This document shows, piece by piece, positions 1 through 5,763 of a DNA stretch of 7,307 bases. The position numbers and the translations under genes are program-made. Positions within the stretch are counted from its first letter, which is position 1; each line of letters begins with the position of its first letter. The notes under the pieces were generated by a model that searched no databases, was not told the DNA's origin, and saw nothing but the letters and a program-made list of their open reading frames with translations. The stretch comes from Candidatus Woesearchaeota archaeon UBA119 (GTDB taxonomy: Archaea; Nanobdellota; Nanobdellia; Woesearchaeales; UBA119), in contig DAWM01000067.1 in NCBI GenBank assembly GCA_002505945.1, positions 27,552 through 34,858 of the forward strand, read 5' to 3'.

Positions 1-2
1 AG

Positions 3-230
3 GATGAAAAAATAAAGGAAATGTTAGAATTCAACACCTTTTTAAGAAAACTTGACAGAGCTGAATTCAGCGGAGAAAATGAATTCAGGAGACATGTGAA
101 AATGAAAGCAATGGTTGACAATCAACTCTATGAAATAGACCTTGACACAATTACCTCCTATTTTAAAAGAACCAAGAACTACTTTGAATATTGTCGAAGC
201 CTGATAATCCCAGAAGAATCTAATCCTTAA
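3..230 (+). CDS. C-terminal part of an unrecognised protein (cut by left edge)
   Basis: The reading frame is open to the left edge: the codons before the first in-window ATG (position 21) read D-E-K-I-K-E, so this is most likely the tail of a longer gene rather than a 69-residue protein. About 75 residues are visible. They are charged and soluble-looking, with no membrane segment and no metal-binding cysteine pairs. Three Glu-Phe pairs occur in the first third, and the last third is aromatic-rich (Tyr/Phe around the motif YFKRTKNYFEYCRS). I recognise no family. The stop lies one base before the ATG of the next gene, so the two are very probably one transcript. Confidence is for a real coding end; the function is unknown. 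Confidence 0.6.
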   Translation, partial: DEKIKEMLEFNTFLRKLDRAEFSGENEFRRHVKMKAMVDNQLYEIDLDTITSYFKRTKNYFEYCRSLIIPEESNP

Positions 231-231
231 A

Positions 232-735
232 ATGCCTTCAAAAATCATACAGAAACTTATTGACAAAGGGTGGAGTGAAGAAGAGATAAATGAATACCTC
301 TACCTCGCATATAAAGACTCAAAGGATGAAAGAGACATAAAGAATAAACTTAAAAGATTAAACCTTAAAACAGATATATTTTTATTAATCATATCTAGTA
401 TTGTTTTCGGGTTGTTTTTCATGGTTTTTTCTATCTTCCAGGTTGAATTCGCTTCAATCCCTTTAATTATATTGCTCGCCGGATTCACCGAGATGAAAAT
501 GGTTGAGCTCTTCCCGAATTCAAAGAATTCTCTTATGAAAAGCGTAGGATTAACCAGCGCAATTATTACATTAATACTGATTGCCACAAGAATAGCATAC
601 TCAGCACTAATGCATTGGAAAAAGGTAAGTCCTACATCTCCCTACCAACTCTTAATAATCTTGGCCGTGGGGGTTGCAGTAACAGTCTTAACCGGGCTTT
701 TCATAAGCCTGTTGAAAAAGAAGACAAAATCATAA
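232..735 (+). CDS. Hypothetical four-helix membrane protein
   Basis: This is a 167-residue protein of unknown function. Residues 1-45 are cytosolic-looking, charged and helical, and include a short motif LIDKGWSEEEINEYL (9-23). This resembles the small 'G-[WY]-S-x-E-E-I' helical hairpins often seen at the ends of archaeal membrane proteins. Four hydrophobic segments follow at about 47-69, 72-94, 103-127 and 138-161, and the protein ends in a lysine-rich tail (KKKTKS), suggesting a cytosolic C-terminus. It starts one base after the upstream stop, with only a weak purine stretch as ribosome site, so it is probably translated by coupling. A hairpin with a T-run follows the stop. I do not recognise a family, and no catalytic motif is visible. 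Confidence 0.75.
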   Translation: MPSKIIQKLIDKGWSEEEINEYLYLAYKDSKDERDIKNKLKRLNLKTDIFLLIISSIVFGLFFMVFSIFQVEFASIPLIILLAGFTEMKMVELFPNSKNSLMKSVGLTSAIITLILIATRIAYSALMHWKKVSPTSPYQLLIILAVGVAVTVLTGLFISLLKKKTKS

Positions 736-756
736 ATCCACTACAAGTGGGTTTTT
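734..756 (+). terminator. Hairpin plus T-run after the membrane protein gene
   Basis: CCACT (738-742) and AGTGG (746-750) pair perfectly across a 3-base loop. The stem can be extended by T-G and A-T pairs into the flanks, and five T residues follow at 752-756. It begins at the stop codon of the membrane protein gene. Archaeal termination depends mainly on T-runs, so the T-run may matter more than the stem. Confidence 0.55.
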
Positions 757-770
757 AAGATACCAAAATT

Positions 771-789
771 TACCCTGAAAAGCAGGGTG
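771..789. other. Second hairpin in the convergent gap
   Basis: ACCCTG (772-777) and CAGGGT (783-788) form a perfect 6-bp stem with a 5-base loop, extendable by a T-G pair. It lies between two genes that converge (membrane protein on plus, uS7 on minus). The role is unknown: it could be RNA 3'-end protection, part of a two-sided terminator, or chance. Confidence 0.4.
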
Positions 790-818
790 TTAAATCCCAC
801 AGAAAAGTTGTGAATTCT

Positions 819-834
819 TGTGCATAAAAACACA
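819..834 (-). terminator. Probable T-run terminator downstream of uS7
   Basis: On the minus strand, a run of five T (826-830) lies 12 bases after the uS7 stop codon. It is flanked by TGTG and CACA, which can pair weakly. A short T-run of this kind is enough for archaeal termination. The hairpins further left could act as backup. Confidence 0.4.
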
Positions 835-842
835 TTGAAGGT

Positions 843-1454
843 TTATCTTGAGGAGTCTGCCTGTCTCTCAAGCTCCACCTTCTTTGATATTGCAAAAGAA
901 CTCGGACTTGCATTAAATGCCGCAAGAATCTCCTCTGCCAGAACAGGAGCTATCTTCCTCTTGCTATTAAAAGACTTAGTATACGCTCCCTGAGTAAAGA
1001 ACCTCAGAACCAAATCTACTCTCCTTTGAGGAGCACATTCAACCGCTTTTGTATACCTTGCACCACCGTATTGAATGGTTACAACTTCTTCGCGGGTAGC
1101 AGCATTCTCTATGGCCTTTACAAGCACAGCAACAGGATTCTTTCCTGTCTTCTTCTCAACAATCTCAAGAGCTTCCTTAACTACATTATAAGCGTTTACA
1201 GCTTTTCCAGTCATATGGCCAGAAGAGATCTTATGTTTCTTCCCTTTGTGACCGGCCACCATAACCCTGTTTATAAGACGCTCTACTATTGAGATTTTAG
1301 ATTTATGAAATGTCTGACCAGCATGCTTCCCTCCTGTTTTAGGGACTATAACAGGATTCAGATTAATATATTCCTTCAAGCCTTCATCCTCAACCGAGAT
1401 GTTATCTATAGGCCATTTGTCAAACATCTTTAAACCTTCTAACATACTTTCCAT
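843..1454 (-). CDS. rps7: Small-subunit ribosomal protein uS7
   Basis: uS7 binds the 3' major domain of 16S rRNA, nucleates assembly of the 30S head and contacts mRNA and tRNA near the E site. Family marks are the entry segment around YINLNPVIVPKTGGKH (29-44), the IVERLINRVM helix (56-65), NPVAVLVKAIENAATREE (106-123), QRRVDLVLRF (143-152) and the tail SSFAISKKVELER (185-197). I place the start at the ATG at 1454 (203 residues, usual archaeal size). An in-frame ATG at 1520 would add 22 residues, but it lies only four bases past a strong TATA box, so it should be upstream of the transcript start. The chosen ATG has GAGGT ten bases upstream. The gene stands alone: no uS12, EF-2 or EF-1A genes are beside it, unlike the usual archaeal cluster. 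Confidence 0.95.
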   Translation of the reverse strand: MESMLEGLKMFDKWPIDNISVEDEGLKEYINLNPVIVPKTGGKHAGQTFHKSKISIVERLINRVMVAGHKGKKHKISSGHMTGKAVNAYNVVKEALEIVEKKTGKNPVAVLVKAIENAATREEVVTIQYGGARYTKAVECAPQRRVDLVLRFFTQGAYTKSFNSKRKIAPVLAEEILAAFNASPSSFAISKKVELERQADSSR

Positions 1455-1464
1455 CTTGAAAAAT

Positions 1465-1469
1465 ACCTC
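1465..1469 (-). promoter_or_regulatory. Shine-Dalgarno site of uS7
   Basis: GAGGT on the minus strand, ten bases before the ATG at 1454. It is slightly farther than the sites of the L18e operon in this window, but it supports this start over the ATGs at 1520, 1445 and 1427. Confidence 0.5.
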
Positions 1470-1485
1470 AAATTTGACTAAAAAT

Positions 1486-1500
1486 GCACTAATTATGCGC
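1486..1500 (-). promoter_or_regulatory. Small hairpin in the uS7 leader
   Basis: GCGC and GTGC (minus strand) can form a 4-bp stem (one G-T pair) with a 7-base loop, followed by a run of five T. It would sit at the very start of the predicted leader of about 48 nt. It is short and could be chance. Leader control of uS7 is known in bacteria, but not shown for this sequence. Confidence 0.2.
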
Positions 1501-1523
1501 TGTTTTCGGTAGCCTCCCATTAA

Positions 1524-1538
1524 TATTTAAAGCTTTCG
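1524..1538 (-). promoter_or_regulatory. TATA box and BRE of the uS7 gene
   Basis: The minus strand reads CGAAAG (BRE-like, 1533-1538) directly followed by CTTTAAATA (1524-1532), a close match to the archaeal TATA consensus. With the usual 25-27 base spacing, transcription should start near position 1502. This gives a leader of about 48 nt and excludes the ATG at 1520 as start. Confidence 0.7.
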
Positions 1539-1589
1539 CAAGGAAAAAGCTCTGAAAATGTAATTATTCCGGTAGATGTGCAGTATTTC

Positions 1590-1597
1590 TTATATTA
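1590..1597 (+). promoter_or_regulatory. TATA box of the small membrane-anchored protein gene
   Basis: TTATATTA is centred about 33 bases before the ATG at 1627, predicting a transcript start around 1619-1621 and a leader of only about 6 nt. No purine-rich BRE is obvious upstream and no good SD site precedes the ATG. Confidence 0.5.
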
Positions 1598-1626
1598 ACC
1601 AAAATAAAAGTCTCTCAAGGATATAA

Positions 1627-1911
1627 ATGAAAGAAACCACAATAATAAAATCCGCCTTGTTAATCTCATTGATAGGCCTTTTAATAATCTTTCTGATGGA
1701 ATCAGCACCCACGGACTTAAGAACAAAAAACATAACCATAGACTTTTGTTCCAGAAAAGATGGCAACACATATCTCTTTTATAGTGAAGAGAAAGAGAAC
1801 AAAGCAGTGTTTGAAGGGGATTTTCCATGTAAGATCAACCAGAGAATCTCCATAAGCGGTAAAGAAAACGGAGACTGGTTTCAGGTTCATTCAATAAAAG
1901 TATTAGAATAA
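1627..1911 (+). CDS. Membrane-anchored small protein, possible OB fold
   Basis: This is a 94-residue protein of unknown function. Residues about 7-24 (IKSALLISLIGLLIIFLM) form one hydrophobic helix, probably an uncleaved N-terminal anchor. Residues about 34-94 alternate hydrophobic and polar residues as in a small beta-barrel. A segment KINQRISISGKENGDWFQVHSI (read as KINQRISISG then its continuation) resembles the 'GD.V.V.G.V....G...I.V..I' half of OB-fold nucleic-acid-binding domains. Small anchored OB-like proteins are common in archaeal genomes, so this is a plausible but unproven match. Two cysteines (residues 41 and 68) might pair if the domain is external. It is transcribed divergently from uS7 and converges with the COG3270-type gene, with five bases between stop codons. 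Confidence 0.7.
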   Translation: MKETTIIKSALLISLIGLLIIFLMESAPTDLRTKNITIDFCSRKDGNTYLFYSEEKENKAVFEGDFPCKINQRISISGKENGDWFQVHSIKVLE

Positions 1912-1916
1912 ACGAA

Positions 1917-2402
1917 TTATTCGGGAAAGGGCATATCTGACTCTATTCGTCTTTCCTTAGGTACAAAATTCTTTACAACATCTCCTTTCTTGGTTAGTTT
2001 GCCACACCCCAGGATATGCCCAACATAACTAATTATCACATACCTATCAAAACCAGAAAATCTTCCCTTGATATCCTTGCCAGCCATCCACTTTAATGCA
2101 TCTTCCTTGCATATATCAAGAATATTTCTTTGGGCGAAGGGAGCAACAAGCCAACTTCCTTCCATTGAAAGCCTTATACCCTCTGATTCCTCTTTACAAA
2201 AATATATCCCCGCGGAATTAACCTTAACCCTGTCTTGCAACTCGATAACGGGCATTTGGCGACAGATGTTTATTTTGTCTCTATTTTGAGAGAACACAAA
2301 ATCCTTTAAGGCAGATATAAAAGACTTCTCCTCACACCCAAACTGCTTTGCTATAGTTTGAAGCAGTTTCTTTGTATTATTTGATTTTATTCGCTTAATC
2401 AT
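1917..2402 (-). CDS. Ribosome-biogenesis protein with RsmF-type PUA-like domain (COG3270 type)
   Basis: This 161-residue protein looks like the stand-alone archaeal relative of the C-terminal PUA-like domain of NOL1/NOP2/Sun (RsmF) rRNA m5C methyltransferases. No methyltransferase domain is present, so it is presumably an RNA-binding accessory factor. Visible marks are GIRLSMEGSW (75-84), ALKWMAGKDI (102-111), YVIISYVGHILGCGKL (121-136) and the closing KNFVPKERRI (144-153), which matches the family's 'KN..PK..R' ending. Residues 1-50 form an N-terminal helical region. I chose the ATG at 2402 because it overlaps the aIF5B stop as ATGA, the typical coupled arrangement. A GTG at 2411 is in frame but inside the aIF5B coding end. 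The pairing with infB supports a role in ribosome assembly or subunit maturation. Confidence 0.8.
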   Translation of the reverse strand: MIKRIKSNNTKKLLQTIAKQFGCEEKSFISALKDFVFSQNRDKINICRQMPVIELQDRVKVNSAGIYFCKEESEGIRLSMEGSWLVAPFAQRNILDICKEDALKWMAGKDIKGRFSGFDRYVIISYVGHILGCGKLTKKGDVVKNFVPKERRIESDMPFPE

Positions 2403-4180
2403 AGGCCCCACATTGCATTCTCTTGCCTCATTATAGAAGCAATATCCCTCAATACCCCTCTCTGCTCCGCATCCAGAAGTTCCTTTACCTCTTTAAATTT
2501 CCTAAACTCTTTCTCATTAACCGCTGTATAGTACTCCTCTCCTTCCCTCATCTGTCTATTGCATATAACCTTCTCTATTGCTACAGCTGCTTTTTCGCCT
2601 TTCTTTATAGAATCCACGCTTGTTTTCTCTAATTGAATACTCTTAATAGTACCAAAAATCCTTCCATCCTTTCTCAGAATGCTCGCATCTCTTCTCAGGC
2701 TTCCAGCCAACACCTCAACACCTATTATAGCGGGATTAGACTGCCTAAAAGTGTGATTCGGAAGATACAGAAACTTGCCCAAAGGAGGCAATTGCTCTAA
2801 TTTTTCTCTCTTATTTCTTTCCAGGATTTCCTTCTTCCAAGCCTCATACTCCTCAAAAATCTTATAGATTACATCACTTAAGATTAACTTAGAGTCAAAC
2901 TCTTTCGGATTGCATTTTAAATTGACATTAAATCCAATCGTAACACCCAATTCAGGAGACTCAGTAGCCACACTTTCAGCCTCCATCAGATCTTTCTTAG
3001 TGATATCACCAACAAGGGCTTTTCTTATCGGAATTCCCTGCTCTTTAGCAAGGGTAGTAAGCGCCTCTAAGCTTCCTAAACTATCGGCTTTAATTATTAC
3101 TCCATCCTTTTCAGTCTCTATAAAAACCTCTTTGATTTCCTTCATTACCTGATTCTTGGCTTCCTCAACCGAAGAAGGATCGGAATCCGATGCATACAAG
3201 GGTGTTCCAGCCATTGCATCCTCTAGCAAAGGTGCGGAAATCTTCACACCTATAGCTGCTAGAACCTTCTTAACACCTTTAAACTTAGTTTTTTTATCTC
3301 TAATTTCAGATAGAGGCGCTGGAAGAAGTAGGCTTTTTACCTTGGTTATAATGGGGCCATTAATTCCTCCCAAAACAATTGTATCTCCCACTTTTAAATG
3401 ACCATCAAAAAGAATCACATCAACAGTTTTTCCAAGACCCTTTTCCTCCTTTACCTCTAAAACCGTGCCTCTCCCTTTGTTGGAAGGATGAAGCTTTAGA
3501 TTTGATTCCAAAAATCTCTGGGCAAGACCCATAATCAACATAAGCAGCTCTGCAACCCCCTCACCTCTTGTAGCAGAGGTAGGAACAATCGCTATCTGCT
3601 TGGTATAATCATCCACCTTATCAAATCGCTCAGAATTGAATCCTTCTTCATAAATAGAACCAACGAGACCATAGAGTGCATGAGTAATCCTCTCTTTAAC
3701 CTCATGAGATTGGCTATCAATAGACTTTATTACACTATCGCTCTTCTTCACATACCCTTTTATCTTATCAAGTTTGTTGGCAGCAACAATAAAAGGTGTT
3801 TTATATCTTTTTAGAATCTTTATAGATTCAATAGTCTGAGGCATAAACCCTTCAGTAATATCCACAACCAAAACTGCAACATCAGCCAGATTGCCCCCTC
3901 TTGTCCTGAGATTAGTAAAAGCAGCATGTCCTGGCGTGTCAATAAAAAGGATTCCAGGACATTTTATCTTATCTACCTTCCCGAAAACCCTCTTACAGAT
4001 GTTTGTTGCAACCTCTACGGGCACCAAAGACGCCCCAATTGCTTGAGTAATACCACCTGCCTCTTTAGCCGCCACTTTGGTTTTCCTAATTGTATCTAAT
4101 AAGGTGGATTTTCCATGGTCCACATGTCCCACCATTGAACATATAGGACTCCTTGTTTGAAACTGCGAAGCTTCTGCCAT
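2399..4180 (-). CDS. infB: Translation initiation factor aIF5B
   Basis: aIF5B is the GTPase that promotes subunit joining and stabilises initiator tRNA at the end of initiation (orthologue of eIF5B and bacterial IF2). The protein has 593 residues, normal for archaea, with no intein. The GTPase motifs are complete: G1 GHVDHGKS (18-25), switch I with GGIT (Thr45), G3 DTPGH (81-85), G4 NKLD (135-138) and G5 TSAT (201-204). Domain II follows (about 237-345, with VGDTIVLGG), then domain III (about 345-460, with ADSLGSLEAL at 365-374) and domain IV to the C-terminus. The ATG at 4180 lies 26 bases from a TATA box and has no SD site, indicating a leaderless transcript. The stop overlaps the start of the downstream PUA-like gene, and trm1 is divergent. 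Confidence 0.97.
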   Translation of the reverse strand: MAEASQFQTRSPICSMVGHVDHGKSTLLDTIRKTKVAAKEAGGITQAIGASLVPVEVATNICKRVFGKVDKIKCPGILFIDTPGHAAFTNLRTRGGNLADVAVLVVDITEGFMPQTIESIKILKRYKTPFIVAANKLDKIKGYVKKSDSVIKSIDSQSHEVKERITHALYGLVGSIYEEGFNSERFDKVDDYTKQIAIVPTSATRGEGVAELLMLIMGLAQRFLESNLKLHPSNKGRGTVLEVKEEKGLGKTVDVILFDGHLKVGDTIVLGGINGPIITKVKSLLLPAPLSEIRDKKTKFKGVKKVLAAIGVKISAPLLEDAMAGTPLYASDSDPSSVEEAKNQVMKEIKEVFIETEKDGVIIKADSLGSLEALTTLAKEQGIPIRKALVGDITKKDLMEAESVATESPELGVTIGFNVNLKCNPKEFDSKLILSDVIYKIFEEYEAWKKEILERNKREKLEQLPPLGKFLYLPNHTFRQSNPAIIGVEVLAGSLRRDASILRKDGRIFGTIKSIQLEKTSVDSIKKGEKAAVAIEKVICNRQMREGEEYYTAVNEKEFRKFKEVKELLDAEQRGVLRDIASIMRQENAMWGL

Positions 4181-4202
4181 AAAAAGATGAAGCCATATCC
4201 TC

Positions 4203-4210
4203 TTTATAAA
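4203..4210 (-). promoter_or_regulatory. TATA box of infB (leaderless)
   Basis: TTTATAAA is centred 26 bases upstream of the infB ATG at 4180, so the transcript should begin at or next to the start codon. The upstream flank on the minus strand is A-rich (CAAAAACA), consistent with a BRE. The box is palindromic, but on the plus strand it would start transcripts near 4232, 50 bases before the trm1 ATG. Confidence 0.6.
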
Positions 4211-4250
4211 TGTTTTTGAGCACAGAGATGGGATTCTTACACCCAGTAAA

Positions 4251-4260
4251 TTTAATATAT
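4251..4260 (+). promoter_or_regulatory. TATA box of trm1 (leaderless)
   Basis: TTTAATATAT is centred about 26 bases before the ATG at 4282, with GTAAA just upstream as a weak BRE. No SD site precedes that ATG. The spacing predicts a leaderless trm1 mRNA and argues against any start further upstream. Confidence 0.6.
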
Positions 4261-4281
4261 CATATCTTCCATCTCAAAGAT

Positions 4282-5430
4282 ATGAAAAGAAAGGTAAAGG
4301 AAGGAGAAAGCGTTATTATCGCATCTAAAGGAAAGATCCCCACTAAGAAGATGGGTGTGTTTTATAATCCAGTAATGAAGCATAACCGAGACATCTCCAT
4401 ACTCCTGCTTTATCTGATGAAAAGGAAAGACATGAATATCGCATTGCCATTATGTGGAAGCGGTGTAAGGGGAATAAGATTTCTAAAGGAATTGCCTCCA
4501 AAAACAATAAAAAACATATGCTTCAATGATGCCAGCCCAAAGACCTTCTTGGTATTAAAAGAAAACCTAAGAATCAATCAGACAGAAGAAAAAACAGAGG
4601 TGTCCAATAAAAAAGCAGATGAGTTTTTCAGTACTTCTAAAGAATATTTTGATTACATTGATATTGACCCCTTTGGTAGCCCTGTATATTTTATAGCAAA
4701 CGCCTTAAGAAAACTAAGAAATCAAGGGATTCTTGCATTAACCTCCACTGATACTTCCTCACTTTGCGGTGCATATCCAAGGGTATGCAGAAGAAGGTAT
4801 TTTGCAGAACCTATCAACAATTCGCTAATGTATGAAACAGGAACAAGGATTCTTATAGCAGCAGCTCAGAAAGAAGGTGCCAGATACGGAATTTCTTTAA
4901 CCCCTCTGTTTAGTTATTACAAAGACCACTACATTCGCATATTCCTAAAAGCAGAAAGAGGGAAAAAGAAAACAGATACATTGCTTAAAGAGCATCAATA
5001 CCTACACTTCAACAAAGAACAATATGAGCTTAAAATAAGCCCTTTAAACAACTCTGAGAGGGATTTTGTTGCAGGCCCTCTTTGGATAGGAGAATTGTTT
5101 GAAAAGGGTTTAATAAAGAGATTAGAAAGTATTCTAGCAAGACACGAAGAAGGAAAGAAACTCCAAAAGGCAATCAAGGAAATACTAACGGACATCCAAT
5201 TAAACCGATTTCTAAAAAGGATAACTGAAGAAAAGAACACCCCTCCTTTTTATAAAGATCTTCACGCAGTAGCTAAAACCTACAAAACAGAACTCAAACC
5301 TATTGACAAGGTAATAACAAAACTTAAAGAAAAGGGTTATTTTGCCTCGAGAACGCATTTTCTTGATACAGCAATAAAAACAAATGCACCCACCGAAGAG
5401 ATAATCAAAGTGATGAAAGAAAAGGTTTGA
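4282..5430 (+). CDS. trm1: tRNA (guanine(26)-N2)-dimethyltransferase Trm1
   Basis: Trm1 methylates the exocyclic amine of G26 in tRNA to m2G and m2,2G using S-adenosylmethionine. The 382-residue protein shows NPVMKHNRD (29-37), the SAM-binding loop ALPLCGSGVRG (54-64), NDASP (82-86, motif II), the catalytic DPFGSP (129-134), the TDTSSLCGAYPRVCRRRY segment (156-173), LFSYYKDHYIRIFLKAERG (209-227), GPLWIG (265-270) and the C-terminal SRTHFLDTAIKTNAP (356-370). I chose ATG 4282 rather than the in-frame ATG at 4210: it gives the usual archaeal length, and a TATA box lies 26 bases upstream of it, whereas 4210 would fall before the promoter. The region just before GPLWIG (about 235-264), where many Trm1 proteins carry zinc-binding cysteines, has none here. 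The gene is divergent from infB and converges with aEF1B. Confidence 0.95.
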   Translation: MKRKVKEGESVIIASKGKIPTKKMGVFYNPVMKHNRDISILLLYLMKRKDMNIALPLCGSGVRGIRFLKELPPKTIKNICFNDASPKTFLVLKENLRINQTEEKTEVSNKKADEFFSTSKEYFDYIDIDPFGSPVYFIANALRKLRNQGILALTSTDTSSLCGAYPRVCRRRYFAEPINNSLMYETGTRILIAAAQKEGARYGISLTPLFSYYKDHYIRIFLKAERGKKKTDTLLKEHQYLHFNKEQYELKISPLNNSERDFVAGPLWIGELFEKGLIKRLESILARHEEGKKLQKAIKEILTDIQLNRFLKRITEEKNTPPFYKDLHAVAKTYKTELKPIDKVITKLKEKGYFASRTHFLDTAIKTNAPTEEIIKVMKEKV

Positions 5431-5454
5431 GAATAAATAAAATAGAAACAAAAC
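5431..5454 (-). terminator. T-rich terminator after aEF1B
   Basis: Directly after the aEF1B stop codon, the minus strand has four T-runs of three or four bases (pattern GTTTTGTTTCTATTTTATTTATTC), with no hairpin. This is the usual form of an archaeal terminator. It fills the whole 24-base gap to the end of the convergent trm1 gene and probably ends the L18e operon. Confidence 0.55.
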
Positions 5455-5733
5455 TTAACCAATACTTCTTCTCACATCTGTAATGCTTACAGATTGGACA
5501 CCTTCAAGGGCTTCAACCTCTTTTTCAATTAAATCCGTCTTTCCACCTTCCTCTTGCATAACAAAGGTAGAAATAAGAGCATTTATCCCAAAAGCAACCG
5601 GTTCTTGCCTGCTTTTATATGCTCCCTTGCCAACATGCTTCTCCAGGATTGATTTAACCTTATCATCAATCCCTGACAAATCAACATCAGGAGAAGCCTG
5701 CATAATCTTCATAGTAACAACCACATCAGCCAT
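5455..5733 (-). CDS. ef1b: Elongation factor aEF1B (EF-1 beta, nucleotide exchange)
   Basis: aEF1B is the guanine-nucleotide exchange factor that recharges aEF1A with GTP. The 92-residue protein is the archaeal minimal form, consisting only of the exchange domain. It has the typical beta-strand start ADVVVTMKIMQASPDVDL (2-19), the central EPVAFGINAL, which carries the residues that contact EF1A, an acidic QEEGG turn and the family ending DVRRSIG. The start is the ATG at 5733: GAGGGGTTGAT precedes it at good distance, and an in-frame TTG three codons upstream would fall inside that SD site. It is the last gene of the L18e operon in this window, 30 bases after the zinc-ribbon gene, and is followed by a T-rich tract. 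Confidence 0.93.
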   Translation of the reverse strand: MADVVVTMKIMQASPDVDLSGIDDKVKSILEKHVGKGAYKSRQEPVAFGINALISTFVMQEEGGKTDLIEKEVEALEGVQSVSITDVRRSIG

Positions 5734-5763
5734 AGTAATCAACCCCTCTAACTAGAACACTAC

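Noticed and set aside
1455..1520. 22-residue N-terminal extension of uS7 from ATG 1520
   Set aside because: A strong TATA box ends four bases upstream of that ATG, so it would not be in the transcript; the extension has no resemblance to uS7.
2403..2411. GTG start of the PUA-like gene nine bases upstream of the ATG
   Set aside because: It lies inside the aIF5B coding end; the ATGA overlap at 2399-2402 is the standard coupled start.
3156..3401. Plus-strand open frames inside infB and other genes
   Set aside because: They lie fully antisense to well-supported conserved genes and show no family features.
2399..4180. Intein in aIF5B, as found in some archaea
   Set aside because: All GTPase motifs follow at normal spacing and total length is normal; there is no insertion.
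4210..4281. 24-residue N-terminal extension of Trm1 from ATG 4210
   Set aside because: It spans the trm1 TATA box and overlaps the infB TATA box; the protein from ATG 4282 already has the normal archaeal length.
5734..5742. TTG start for aEF1B
   Set aside because: It falls within the SD region serving ATG 5733, and the family begins directly with the M-x-D-V-x-V-T strand.
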